Below, in pieces: positions 36,893-45,631 of a DNA stretch of 64,000 bases (positions within the stretch are counted from its first letter, which is position 1; each line of letters starts with the position of its first letter). Below the pieces are notes generated by a model. That model was not told where the DNA came from and searched no databases. It saw nothing but the letters and a program-made list of their open reading frames with translations. The translations under genes were made by a program, and so were the position numbers. The stretch comes from Lysobacteraceae bacterium PS02340 (GTDB lineage: Bacteria; Pseudomonadota; Gammaproteobacteria; Xanthomonadales; Xanthomonadaceae): assembly GCA_029959605.1 (NCBI GenBank), contig JASCOC010000002.1, positions 186,001 through 250,000 of the forward strand, in the 5' to 3' direction.

Positions 36893-38188
36893 CTACCGCC
36901 CGGCCGGCAGATCGCCCGGCGCGCCGTCGCGCGGCAGCGTCCACAGCGCGATGAAACTCAGCACCGCCGCGCCGGCGAGATACCAACCCACCGATGCGAG
37001 CCCATGCCGCTCGCCCAGCCAGGTCGCGATGTACGGCGCCAGCGAGGCGCCGAAGATGCCGGCCAGATTGAACGCCAGCGAGGCGCCGGTGTAGCGCACC
37101 GCGGTCGGGAACTGTTCCGCCAGCAGCGTGCCTACCGGGCCGTAGGTCAGGCCCATCAGTCCAAGCCCGATCATCAGGAAGGCCAGCGTCGCGATGTGGC
37201 TGTCGGCGACGAACAGCGGCGCGAAGCACAGGCCGAATACGACGATGCCGGCGCTCGCGATCAGCATCGCGCGGCGGCGGCCGAAGCGGTCGGCATACAG
37301 CGCGGAAATCGGGATCGTCGCCGCGAAGCAGACCACGCCGGCGAGCTGCAGCATCAGGAAATGCTCGCGCGAATACCCGAGCTGCGACGTCCCCCAGCTC
37401 AGCGCGAACACCGTCATCAGATAGAACAGCACGAAGGTCGCCAGTGCGAGCAGCGTGCCCGCGACCACGCCGCGCCACTGGTTGACCAGCACTTCGCGCA
37501 TCGGCAGGCGCACGCGCGCGCCCTTGTCGAGCACCTTCTGGAAATCCGGGGTTTCGGTGATGCGCAGACGCACCCACAACCCGACCAGCACCAGCACCGC
37601 GCTGGCCAGGAACGGGATGCGCCAGCCCCAGGCGAAGAACGCGTCGTCGCTCATCACCTCGGTCAGCACGAGGAAGATCGCCGTCGACAGGAAAAAGCCG
37701 AGCGGCGCGCCGAGCTGCGGAAACATGCCGTACCAGGCGCGCTTGCCCGGCGGCGCGTTCTCGGTGGCCAGCAGCACCGCCCCGCCCCACTCGCCGCCCA
37801 GGCCCAGGCCTTGGCCGAAGCGGCACAGCGCGAGCAGCAACGGCGCGGCGACGCCGATCTGCGCATAGGTCGGCAGCAGGCCGATGACCACCGTCGAGAT
37901 GCCCATCGTCAGCAGCGCCGCGACCAGCGTCGCCTTGCGGCCGACGCGATCGCCGTAGTGGCCGAACACCGCCGAACCGATCGGCCGTGCGAAGAACGCG
38001 AGCGCGAACGTCGCCAGCGACTGCAGCGTGGCCGATGCGGGATCGGCCGACGGGAAGAACAGTTTCGGGAACACCAGCACCGCGGCGGTCGCGTAGATGT
38101 AGAAGTCGAAGAACTCGATCGTCGTGCCGATCAGGCTGGCGAACAGCACGCGGCCCTTGGCGGGCGCGGCGGTGGCGGGTGCGGTCAT
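36893..38188 (-). CDS. Major facilitator transporter, metabolite:H+ symporter (MHS) type
   Basis: A 431-residue 12-helix permease. The N-terminus SLIGTTIEFFDFYIYATAAV, the loop-2 motif GHYGDRVGRKATLV and CRFGQGLGLGGEWGGAVLLA (about 110-130) are diagnostic of the MHS subfamily (ShiA/YhjE/ProP relatives). The second MFS motif is ALYADRFGRRRAM near 275. The substrate may be a dicarboxylate, shikimate or betaine-like solute and cannot be assigned. The ATG at 38188 lacks a strong ribosome-binding site; earlier in-frame ATGs add residues without homology. A terminator at 38347 isolates it from upstream transcription. Confidence 0.88.
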   Translation of the reverse strand: MTAPATAAPAKGRVLFASLIGTTIEFFDFYIYATAAVLVFPKLFFPSADPASATLQSLATFALAFFARPIGSAVFGHYGDRVGRKATLVAALLTMGISTVVIGLLPTYAQIGVAAPLLLALCRFGQGLGLGGEWGGAVLLATENAPPGKRAWYGMFPQLGAPLGFFLSTAIFLVLTEVMSDDAFFAWGWRIPFLASAVLVLVGLWVRLRITETPDFQKVLDKGARVRLPMREVLVNQWRGVVAGTLLALATFVLFYLMTVFALSWGTSQLGYSREHFLMLQLAGVVCFAATIPISALYADRFGRRRAMLIASAGIVVFGLCFAPLFVADSHIATLAFLMIGLGLMGLTYGPVGTLLAEQFPTAVRYTGASLAFNLAGIFGASLAPYIATWLGERHGLASVGWYLAGAAVLSFIALWTLPRDGAPGDLPAGR

Positions 38189-38346
38189 CGGAATGCGCGA
38201 AACGGGGGGAGCCGGCGATTCTGCCAGCCGGGCACCGGTTCCTCGACCGTTGCGTGCGCAACCTGTCGGCCTGACCCGCGAGCCCCGGATCTCCGAGGCA
38301 GGCAGATTCCGCTGCCAGAGCGCCGAGCAACCTGCCCCTGGCAATC

Positions 38347-38377
38347 AAAAAAAAGGGCCGGTCATCGACCGGCCCTT
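38347..38377 (-). terminator. Rho-independent terminator of the PA2169-like gene
   Basis: A 9-bp perfect stem (GGGCCGGTC, 38355-38363, with 38367-38375) and an ATC loop are followed on the minus strand by an eight-base T run. It is the strongest terminator in the window, 28 bp beyond the stop. Confidence 0.9.
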
Positions 38378-38404
38378 CGAGTCACAGCAGAACGTGCCGC
38401 TGGA

Positions 38405-38854
38405 TCAGTGCGCGTTCTTCATCGCGAGCTTGCGGGTGCGCATCACGTCGTGACAGGCGCGCACTTCCGGCAGCAGACGCACGACCACGTCGCGGGCGGC
38501 CGGCGGCGTGTCGGCGTCGCGCGACGCCTCGTCGAAGGCCTCGAGCAGACGATCCTCGGACTCTTCGAGCTCGGCGACGTAGCCGTATTCCTTGTCACCC
38601 AGCGTCGCACGGACCTTGCCGTACATCTGCTGCATGCTGCCGACGAACGTGCCGGAATCTTCCGGCTTGCCACCCGCGGCCTGCACGGCGGCGCTGAGTT
38701 CGCTGACGATCTGCGACTTGGTGGTCGCGATGCGTGCGAACAGCGTCTTCAGCTCGGCGTCGTCGACCTTCTGCGCGGCTTCTTCATAGAAGTCCTTGCC
38801 GTCACGGGCAATGGCAATCAGGTCGTTGAGGGTGTGCGCGGTCTTGTTGGACAT
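38405..38854 (-). CDS. PA2169-family four-helix-bundle protein (DUF2383)
   Basis: A 149-residue soluble all-helical protein of the ferritin-like DUF2383 group. It begins MSNKTAHTLNDLIAIARDGK, then DFYEEAAQKV, and has helix 3 GTFVGSMQQMYGKVRATLGD and helix 4 AARDVVVRLLPEVRACHDVM. No complete diiron ligand set is evident. Homologues are often stress-induced. GGAGAG is 7 nt upstream of the ATG. A long 5' gap and a strong terminator mark it as a highly expressed single gene. Role unknown. Confidence 0.85.
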   Translation of the reverse strand: MSNKTAHTLNDLIAIARDGKDFYEEAAQKVDDAELKTLFARIATTKSQIVSELSAAVQAAGGKPEDSGTFVGSMQQMYGKVRATLGDKEYGYVAELEESEDRLLEAFDEASRDADTPPAARDVVVRLLPEVRACHDVMRTRKLAMKNAH

Positions 38855-39303
38855 TGAGGCTCTCCATTCGGGGGAATCAGGGGGCGGCGTGTCGCTGCCG
38901 CATCGTCCGTGCGCCTGCCGGACAAAGCCGGTGTCGCGGTGCGCGATCGGGAGTGCCGTGGCGCGGATCGATGGGACGCAAGGTATCGATCGAGCCGGGA
39001 AAGAGGCGTGACGCGCAGGCGACGGTGGCGTGAATGCAGGGCGTATTCGACGCGCTCGAGCCGCTGATGCTGAATGCTCCACGTCGCGTGATAACCCAGC
39101 CACCAAGCGCTTTGGTGAGAAAGCTCGGCCGATGCATTCGCATGCAAGTTCTCGATCGATGACGATGTTTTCGATGCGCTCTAACTGTCCTACAGGCCCC
39201 GGGATCTGAAGATCAGAATGGATCGCGACTTGACCAGACGTGCGTCTGTTGAAAGCCGTTGGGATCACAGATCTGGTGTTTGCGGGCCACCAGGTTGGCA
39301 AAC
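38855..39303. other. Long intergenic region upstream of the PA2169-like gene
   Basis: About 450 bp without a convincing gene. Possible frames lack ribosome-binding sites and have no recognisable family, though one minus-strand frame (38818-39147) is open. It should contain the promoter of the PA2169-like gene. Near 39150 the minus strand reads GAGAACTTGCATG, a weak sigma-E -35-like element with no clear -10. The right end holds copy B of a 40-nt repeat (39229-39268). Confidence 0.5.
39229..39268. repeat. 40-nt intergenic repeat, copy B
   Basis: Matches 30985-31024 at 33 of 40 positions in the same orientation, with the identical 16-nt core at 39243-39258. It lies between the PA2169-like promoter region and the terminator of the S9 peptidase. 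Confidence 0.6.
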
Positions 39304-39332
39304 AAAAAAGCCGCGCCGGAGACCGGCGCGGC
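39304..39332 (-). terminator. Rho-independent terminator of the S9 peptidase gene
   Basis: A 10-bp stem (GCCGCGCCGG, 39310-39319, with 39323-39332) and an AGA loop are followed on the minus strand by six Ts. It lies 27 bp past the peptidase stop. Confidence 0.88.
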
Positions 39333-39358
39333 TTCGTGAGCCTCGATGCGATTGGAAC

Positions 39359-41407
39359 TCAGCGCTTGGCGCCCTGCTCCGGCAATGCGTAGTCGATTTC
39401 GTACGCCGGCGGCTCGCCGCCCGGACCCGTGAGGTAATGCGTCATCCACTGCATCAGGCGCAGCGAGTAGTCGTAGCGCGACGCGCCGCGGCTGTTGCCG
39501 TGGCCTTCGCCCGGATACAGCACCAGCCGCACCGGCGCCTGGCCGGCCAGCTGCAGGTAGCGGTACATCATGTAGGACTGCATCACCGGCACGCGCGGGT
39601 CGGCTTCGCCGTGCAGGATCAGCGTCGGCGTGCGCGACTTCTGCGCATGCATGATCGGGCTGGTCTGACGGTACATCTCCGGGCTTTCCCACGGCCAGGT
39701 CTGCATGTGCACGTTGTACTGCTCGTAGGGAATGTCGCCGGTGGTGACCAGGCTCGCCTGGTCGGAGATGCCGACGAACATCACCGAGGCCGCAAAGCGC
39801 TCGCTGTAGTACGTGGCGCCCCAGGCGCTGGCGTAGCCGCCGTAGGAGCCGCCGGTGATGCCGACCTTGTCGCGGTCCACCAGACCGGTTTCGACCAGAT
39901 GGTCGACGCCGTCGACCACGTCGTCGAACTCTTCCATGCCCGGACGGCCATGGCCGAGCTTGGAGAACGCGACGCCGCGGCCGGTGCTCGACCGGTAGTT
40001 CGGGAAGAACGACGCGAAACCCTGCGCGGCCGCGACCTGCGCCGGCTGCGAATAGCCGTTGAGCCAGGCGTTGGAGAAATGCGATTCCGGACCGCCGTGC
40101 ACCACCAGGATCAACGGCACACGCGCGTTGCCGCGACGCTCCAGCGGATGCACCAGCAGGCCTTCGAGTTCGAGACCGTCACGCGCGGTGTAGCGCACGA
40201 CTTCCTGACGCGCGAGACGCACGTCCGCGAGCCACGGATTGCTGTCGGTCAGCCGGCGCGCTTCGCCCGCGCCCGATGCCAGATGGAAGACTTCCGACGG
40301 GTGCGTCGGGTCGCTGCCGACCAGCGCTATGTCGCCCCGCGGCGACACGCTCAGACCCATGTGCACCGGGCCGCCTGCAGCGAGCACCGTGCGCGGGTTG
40401 CCGCCGTCGACCTGGATCTCGCCGATCCGGCTCTGCACGCCTTCATGGCTGATGAACACCAGCGTCGTCGCATCACGCCAGGCGACGCCACGCACGTGGC
40501 CTTCGAGGCCGGGCAGGAGGTCGCGCTGCGCACCGCCGTTGCGGCCGACCACGGTCAGGCGGCCTTCGCTGGGATCGTTCTTGTCTTCGGCCGAGATGAT
40601 CGCCAGATGTGCGCCGTCCGGGCTCCAGGCCATGTCACCGAGCTTGCCGGGATTGTCGACGCGGCCCAGCTCGCGGCCTTCGACCGAATAGATGCGCACG
40701 CGCGCCTCGACCATGGTGTCGTCGGTCAGCTGGCGCGGGGTGACGACGACGGCGAGACGATCGCCGGCCGGGCTCCACCGCACTGCCTGTACGCTGCCTT
40801 CGATGGCGATGCGACGCGGCTCGGCCTCGCTGCCGAGCTCGGCGATCCACAGTTCGACCGGGCGCCAGTCTTCCTCGTAGACCTTCTGCGAGAAGCCCTT
40901 GTCGCGCAGCGCCTTGCGCGCGTCGCTCTCGCGCTGCGCCGACAGCAGCGCGGCGCGGCGGCCGTCGGGCGAGAGGTCATAGCTGGAGATGTCGCCGGCG
41001 AGCTTCGCCACGCGCGTCGACTCGCCGCCGCGCAGCGGAATCGTGTACAGGCCGCGGGTCTCGTCACCTTCGCGCTTGGACAGATACGCCACGCGCTGGC
41101 CATCGGGCAGCCAGCGCGGCGATGCCACATCGATTTTGCCCGTGATGAAGCCACGGCTGTTGCCGGTGCGGTCGACGACGTGCAGCTCCGTGCGCGCCGG
41201 ACCATCCGGATCGACGCCCAGCGTACGCGGCACCGACAGGATATACGCGACGTCCTGACCATCGGGGCTGATCTGCGCCTGGGTGACGGCGCGCGTCTGC
41301 GCGACCTGTTCGAGCGTCATCCCGCCCGTCTTCGTGGCCGCGCCCGCGAGCGGCGCGCCCGTGGCCAGCACGAGCGCGCAGGCGAGAGTCCAGATCCATC
41401 GTTGCAT
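39359..41407 (-). CDS. Secreted S9-family prolyl-oligopeptidase-like peptidase
   Basis: A 682-residue exported serine peptidase. The signal peptide is MQRWIWTLACALVLATGAPL through AGAA. An N-terminal beta-propeller covers about 45-400, with repeated SPDG blades (QISPDGQDVAY, DLSPDGRRAAL, AWSPDGAHLAI). The C-terminal alpha/beta-hydrolase domain has S521 in GGSYGGYAS, D603 in HGEADPRVP and H636 in GEGHGN. This fits the dipeptidyl/acylaminoacyl-peptidase group that Xanthomonadaceae carry in many copies. GGGGA precedes the ATG at 41407. An upstream in-frame extension is rejected because it crosses the repeat element. Confidence 0.93.
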   Translation of the reverse strand: MQRWIWTLACALVLATGAPLAGAATKTGGMTLEQVAQTRAVTQAQISPDGQDVAYILSVPRTLGVDPDGPARTELHVVDRTGNSRGFITGKIDVASPRWLPDGQRVAYLSKREGDETRGLYTIPLRGGESTRVAKLAGDISSYDLSPDGRRAALLSAQRESDARKALRDKGFSQKVYEEDWRPVELWIAELGSEAEPRRIAIEGSVQAVRWSPAGDRLAVVVTPRQLTDDTMVEARVRIYSVEGRELGRVDNPGKLGDMAWSPDGAHLAIISAEDKNDPSEGRLTVVGRNGGAQRDLLPGLEGHVRGVAWRDATTLVFISHEGVQSRIGEIQVDGGNPRTVLAAGGPVHMGLSVSPRGDIALVGSDPTHPSEVFHLASGAGEARRLTDSNPWLADVRLARQEVVRYTARDGLELEGLLVHPLERRGNARVPLILVVHGGPESHFSNAWLNGYSQPAQVAAAQGFASFFPNYRSSTGRGVAFSKLGHGRPGMEEFDDVVDGVDHLVETGLVDRDKVGITGGSYGGYASAWGATYYSERFAASVMFVGISDQASLVTTGDIPYEQYNVHMQTWPWESPEMYRQTSPIMHAQKSRTPTLILHGEADPRVPVMQSYMMYRYLQLAGQAPVRLVLYPGEGHGNSRGASRYDYSLRLMQWMTHYLTGPGGEPPAYEIDYALPEQGAKR

Positions 41408-41526
41408 TCGGTGTTCCCCGTGAACGGTTGCAGTCGACCGGTGACTTTGCAGGGGAATGCGTGGGGGTGCAATGTCGCGGCGGGCATCGGCCCGTGTCAG
41501 CCACGCCTCAAGTGGGTGTCCGCATC

Positions 41527-41657
41527 CCGTCATCCCGGCGGAGGCCGGGATCCAGTGATTGCGAGGCGATGTCGCCGAGGGCTGCCGACCTGGCGCGGTG
41601 CTGCACGGTGCTGGATCCGCGGCAGGTCGCTGGATCCCGGCTGTCGCCGGAATGACG
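41527..41657. repeat. Inverted-repeat-ended intergenic element, copy 2
   Basis: A 131-bp stretch beginning CCGTCATCCCGGCGGAGGCC and ending CTGGATCCCGGCTGTCGCCG, then GAATGACGG. These are the same ends as 33011-33135, with a different middle. The left end here also carries its own palindrome (CATCCCGGCGGAGGCCGGGAT). It lies between the divergently placed ends of the S9 peptidase promoter region and the spermidine-synthase-like gene. Confidence 0.75.
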
Positions 41658-41679
41658 GATTGTTCGCCCCGGGTATGGT

Positions 41680-42477
41680 CTACCGCCCCGTCACCGTCCG
41701 ATGCCGCACCATCCGCACCGCGATCCGCGGGAACACTTCGGGCAACAAAGACCGCACCGGAAGCGGCACGCGCGTCGTCAGCGCTTCGGCATCGAGTGCG
41801 GGCAGCGCACCACGCCAGGCAAATGCGACGCGGTTGCTCATCTTCGGCTCGTCGACCACCAGCACGTGGTCGGCGCCGAACGCGGCGCGCAGTTTCTCCA
41901 CGTGCGTTTCAGGATCACGCACGTAGAGATTGCAGGCCATGACGCCGGATGCGGTCAGCGCATCGCGGCAGGCGTCGTAGAACGCCTGTGTGGAGAGTGC
42001 CGCCGGAATGCCATGCTCGTCGTAGCCGTCGACCAGCAGCACGTCGAAACGGCCGCGGCGCTCGGTGACGAAGCACACACCGTCGTCGACGACCACCGAC
42101 AGCCGCGCATCGTCGTCCGGAATGCCGAATGCGCCGCGCAGCGCGACGACGTGTGGATTGTTGTCGACCGCCTCGATGCGCGTGCCGGGCAAGTGCCGGT
42201 ACGCGAACTTCGCCTGCGAACCCCCGCCGAGGCCGACCATGCCGAGCAGCGCCGGCGCCGGCTGCCACAGCAGCGCGGCGAACATCGTGCGGGTGTAGTC
42301 GATCAGCAGGCGGTCGGGATCGTTGCCGACCATGCGGCTCTGGGTCTGCCGGCGCACGAACTGCAGCGACACGAACCCGTCGTGCTCGCGTACATAGGGC
42401 TTGCGCGGCCCCGCGGCGCCACCGCGCAGCCGTTCGATCCAGCGGCCCAGCAGGCCGCGTCCCGTCGTGTCCGTCAT
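41680..42477 (-). CDS. Spermidine-synthase-like methyltransferase-fold protein
   Basis: A 265-residue Rossmann-fold protein of the spermidine synthase superfamily. It has RLLIDYTRTMFAALLWQP, the nucleotide-site-like MVGLGGGSQAKFAYRHLP and IEAVDNNPHVVALRGAFGIP near 75-125, and LLVDGYDEHGIPAALST near 147-163. The polyamine-site DDG catalytic pattern is not intact (VVVDDGVCFV is present but in another context), so aminopropyl transfer is uncertain. Many such proteins in this order are annotated simply as fused or SpeE-like transferases. It follows the 5'-nucleotidase gene by 5 bp. Confidence 0.8.
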   Translation of the reverse strand: MTDTTGRGLLGRWIERLRGGAAGPRKPYVREHDGFVSLQFVRRQTQSRMVGNDPDRLLIDYTRTMFAALLWQPAPALLGMVGLGGGSQAKFAYRHLPGTRIEAVDNNPHVVALRGAFGIPDDDARLSVVVDDGVCFVTERRGRFDVLLVDGYDEHGIPAALSTQAFYDACRDALTASGVMACNLYVRDPETHVEKLRAAFGADHVLVVDEPKMSNRVAFAWRGALPALDAEALTTRVPLPVRSLLPEVFPRIAVRMVRHRTVTGR

Positions 42478-42482
42478 CGTGC

Positions 42483-43388
42483 TCAGCGGTTCGACCAGCC
42501 GTGCGGCACGTGGCCGGCGGCGACGTGCGGGCGCGCGGACTCGATGTTGTGCTGCGAATCATCGAAGAAGATGTCGGCGCCGAATGCATCGAGGAACGGC
42601 CCCTTCGGACGGCCGCCGAGGAACAGCGCTTCGTCCAGGCGCACGCCCCAGGCGCGCAGCGTGCGGATCACGCGCTCGTGTGCGGGCGCCGAGCGTGCGG
42701 TGACCAGCGCGGTGCGGATCGGGGCGTCCTTGCCGGCCGGATACGCGGCCTGCAGGTCGTGGAGCGCGGCCAGGAAGCCCCGGAACGGACCGCCGGTCAT
42801 CTCCTCGCGCGCGCGCTCGCGTTCGTGCTTGTGGAACGCGTCCAGGCCGCCCTCCTGCGACAGGCGCTCGCCTTCGTCGCCGAAGATCACCGCGTCACCA
42901 TCGAACGCGATCCGCAGCTGGTCGTTGCGATGCGCCGGAGCACGCGCCGGAATGATCGTCGCCGCGGCGACGCCGTTCTCCAGTGCACGCCGCACCGAGT
43001 CGGGATTCGCCGACAGGAACAACTGGGTGCCGAAGGGCTTGATGTAGGGCCAGGTCGGCTCGCCGGAGGTGAACGTCGCGCGTGTGATGCCCAGGTTGTG
43101 GTGCTGGATCGAATTGAAGATCCGCAGCCCGCTGTCGGCCGAATTGCGCGACAGCAGGATCACCTCGACGTGCGGGGCATCGGGCGGCGCGTCGATGTTC
43201 AGGGCCAGCAGCTTGCGCACCAGCGGGAATGCGATGCCCGGCTCGAGCACATCGTCCTCGTGGGCGCGCTGGTGTTCGGCGTAGGCCTCGATGCCCTGCG
43301 ACTCGAACACGGCATGGCTGTCCTCGAGATCGAACAAGGCGCGCGTGGTGATCGCGACGGTGAGCGTGGGAACGGACAGATCGGGCAT
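42483..43388 (-). CDS. 5'-nucleotidase (NT5C1 / PF06189 type)
   Basis: A 301-residue cytosolic nucleotidase. The N-terminal motif AITTRALFDLEDSHAVFESQ carries the HAD-like nucleophile region. VILLSRNSADSGLRIFNSIQ near 76-95 and IAFDGDAVIFGDEGERLSQE near 160-180 are the further acidic motifs, and the C-terminus has DAFGADIFFDDSQHNIESAR. Family members dephosphorylate AMP or IMP. The start ATG has no strong ribosome-binding site. It forms an operon with the SpeE-like gene and is divergent from the exported hydrolase at 43579. Confidence 0.88.
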   Translation of the reverse strand: MPDLSVPTLTVAITTRALFDLEDSHAVFESQGIEAYAEHQRAHEDDVLEPGIAFPLVRKLLALNIDAPPDAPHVEVILLSRNSADSGLRIFNSIQHHNLGITRATFTSGEPTWPYIKPFGTQLFLSANPDSVRRALENGVAAATIIPARAPAHRNDQLRIAFDGDAVIFGDEGERLSQEGGLDAFHKHERERAREEMTGGPFRGFLAALHDLQAAYPAGKDAPIRTALVTARSAPAHERVIRTLRAWGVRLDEALFLGGRPKGPFLDAFGADIFFDDSQHNIESARPHVAAGHVPHGWSNR

Positions 43389-43578
43389 GGCGGATCGCAG
43401 AACGAAAGGGGGCGGCGGTGTCCGGCGAGACGCCGACGGTGCGAAGACCGTGACGCGGCCGGAACGGCCTACGCGAATTATGCGCGATCCCGGCACACGG
43501 GCCCCTGACCAACGGCACTGGGCCGCATCTGCGCGCGGGTGCAGCGTGGATCACAGTCCGCGCCACGAGGAATGCGCC

Positions 43579-44694
43579 ATGTCCTTTGCACGCCTGTGTG
43601 CCCTCGCCCTGCTCGCGTTGCCGCTGTCCGCGGTGGCCGCGCCGCCGGGCGACGATGCCTACGCCGAGGCCCGCGGCATCGTCGGCGACCTGCAGCGCAT
43701 CGTCGCCCCGACCGGCGTGCAGGAAACGCACACCGTGCGGATCGGCGGCATCGACCAGGTGATCACCGTGCGCGGCATGGATCGCGCGAATCCGATCCTG
43801 CTCTACGTCCATGGTGGACCGGCGGCGCCGATGATGCCGGCCTCGTGGACCTTCCAGAAGCCATGGGAGGACTACTTCACCGTCGTGCAGTGGGACCAGC
43901 GCGCAGCGGGCCGCACGCTGCGGGCGAACGATGCCGATGCGGTCGCGCCGACGATCGCGATCGACCGCTACGTCGGCGACGCGATCGAACTGATCGACTG
44001 GCTGCGCACGACCTACGGCAAGCGCAAGGTGATCCTGGTCGGTCACAGCTGGGGCAGCGTGATCGGCATGCGCGTACTGGCGGAGAAGCCCGAATGGCTG
44101 CACGCCTACGTCGGCATCGGTCAGATCATCCATCCGTGGAGCGACGAGACCATCGGCTACACGCATGCGCTCGACGCTGCGCGCAGCGAGGGCAACGCCA
44201 CCGCGGTGAGCGAACTCGAAGCGCTGGCGCCCTACCCCGGCGCCGATCTGCGGGGCGGCCGCATCGACGCGCAGCGCAAGTGGGTCATCCACTACGGCGG
44301 CCACAGTGCGTACCGCGACAATTCCGACTACTACTTCCACGCGCAACGGCTGTCGCCCGACTACACGCCCGAGGATCGGCGCGCGATCGCCGCCGGCAGC
44401 ACGCTCACGCTCGACCGCATCCTCGGCCAGTGGCGCAGCGTCGATTTCCGCGGCCTGCAGCGCGTGCAGGCGCCGGTGGTGATGCTGCTGGGCCGGCACG
44501 ACTACACCACGCCCTCGCGACCGGTCGCTGACTGGATCGCCGCCGTGGATGCCCCGTTCAAGCATGCGACGTGGTTCGAGCATTCGGCGCACTTCGCACC
44601 GATCGAGGAACCTGGACGCACCCTGATGACGCTGGTGCAGCGCGTGCGTCCGCTCGCGGTGACCGCAGGCGATGGCGCAGCGCTGGTCGACTGA
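43579..44694 (+). CDS. Exported alpha/beta hydrolase (proline-iminopeptidase-like, S33)
   Basis: A 371-residue secreted hydrolase with a signal peptide (MSFARLCALALLALPLSAVA, cleavage near 21). The oxyanion motif LLYVHGGPAAP near 74-84 and nucleophile S157 in VGHSWGS place it in the S33 peptidase/hydrolase group. The acid is in LLGRHDYTTP near 305 and the His in FEHSAHFAP near 339. GAGGAA lies 6 nt upstream of the ATG. It converges with nadK at a distance of 6 bp. The substrate may be an N-terminal proline peptide or an ester. Confidence 0.87.
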   Translation: MSFARLCALALLALPLSAVAAPPGDDAYAEARGIVGDLQRIVAPTGVQETHTVRIGGIDQVITVRGMDRANPILLYVHGGPAAPMMPASWTFQKPWEDYFTVVQWDQRAAGRTLRANDADAVAPTIAIDRYVGDAIELIDWLRTTYGKRKVILVGHSWGSVIGMRVLAEKPEWLHAYVGIGQIIHPWSDETIGYTHALDAARSEGNATAVSELEALAPYPGADLRGGRIDAQRKWVIHYGGHSAYRDNSDYYFHAQRLSPDYTPEDRRAIAAGSTLTLDRILGQWRSVDFRGLQRVQAPVVMLLGRHDYTTPSRPVADWIAAVDAPFKHATWFEHSAHFAPIEEPGRTLMTLVQRVRPLAVTAGDGAALVD

Positions 44695-44700
44695 CGCCGA

Positions 44701-45489
44701 TCAGACCACGAACTGCTCGCTGAGGATGCGCTCTTCGAGATTGTGTTCGGCGTCGAACAACAGCGTCACGGTGCGCTCGCGGGATTCGCGGATCGTGACT
44801 TCGACGACATCGCGCACTTCGTGCGAATCGGCGGTCACGCTGACCGGGCGCTTGTAGGGATCGAGCACGCGGAAGCGCACTTCGGTCTCCGCACGCAGGA
44901 TCGCGCCCCGCCAGCGACGCGGCCGGAACGGTGCGATCGGCGTCAATGCGACGACGCCCGCACCGAGCGGCAGGATCGGGCCGTGCGCGGAGAAGTTGTA
45001 GGCGGTGCTGCCGGCGGCGGTCGACAGGATCACGCCGTCGGCCACGAGTTCCTCGAGGCGCGTCACGCCGTTGAGATCGATCTGCAGATGCGCGGCCTGG
45101 CGCGTCTGCCGCAGCAGCGCGACCTCGTTGTAGGCGAGCGAGGTGACGGTCGCGCCGGATTCCGTTTCGGTGCGCATTTCCAGCGGACGCAGCACGGCCG
45201 GCTCGGCCGCCGCGATGCGCGCCAGCAGATCGGAGCCCGACGCGGGATCGTCCTGCCGGTAGTGATTCATCAGAAAACCCACGGTCCCCAGCTTCATGCC
45301 GTAGACCGGTTTGCCGAGCTGCCCATGGCGGTGCAGCGTCTGCAGCATGAACCCATCGCCCCCGAGCGGCACCAGCACGTCGGCAGCCTCGGGTTCGCAC
45401 TGCCCGTGCAGGCCCGTCAGCACCGACAGGGCGCGTTGCGCGCCATCGGCCTGGCTGGCGATGAAAGCGATGCGGGGCGTTGCGGTCAT
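44701..45489 (-). CDS. nadK: NAD kinase
   Basis: ATP-dependent NAD phosphorylation, 262 residues, of the short form found in Xanthomonadaceae. The catalytic GGDG lies at 43-46 ([11 protein letters not shown]), followed by [10 protein letters not shown] near 66-75, the NE-containing [12 protein letters not shown] near 117-128, and [20 protein letters not shown] near 151-170. The ATG follows the TAAGCT -10-like box by about 29 nt. It stands alone, convergent with the exported hydrolase and upstream of nothing on its strand but that hydrolase. Confidence 0.95.
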   Translation of the reverse strand: MTATPRIAFIASQADGAQRALSVLTGLHGQCEPEAADVLVPLGGDGFMLQTLHRHGQLGKPVYGMKLGTVGFLMNHYRQDDPASGSDLLARIAAAEPAVLRPLEMRTETESGATVTSLAYNEVALLRQTRQAAHLQIDLNGVTRLEELVADGVILSTAAGSTAYNFSAHGPILPLGAGVVALTPIAPFRPRRWRGAILRAETEVRFRVLDPYKRPVSVTADSHEVRDVVEVTIRESRERTVTLLFDAEHNLEERILSEQFVV

Positions 45490-45631
45490 CGGCGGGCCGG
45501 TGCGTGAACGTCGGCGCGCAGCTTAGCGCAGGCGCCGTACGGGGAGGTCGCGCATGCGGCCATCCGCATCCCTGCCCGCCCGGTGGTCGGGCGCGCCGGG
45601 CGCGACGGATGGCGGCCTATGAAACGCCGCG

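Noticed and set aside
38818-39147. A 109-residue minus-strand frame in the gap upstream of the PA2169-like gene
   Set aside because: No ribosome-binding site, no recognisable domain, and it overlaps the start of the real gene. Kept only as a reason to re-examine the gap.
39218-41926. A 902-codon plus-strand frame opposite the S9 peptidase
   Set aside because: Same antisense artefact; the product matches no family and the true gene has signal peptide, propeller and catalytic triad.
41428-41942. Short plus-strand frames covering the repeat at 41527-41657
   Set aside because: They read through a non-coding repeat and into the antisense of the SpeE-like gene.
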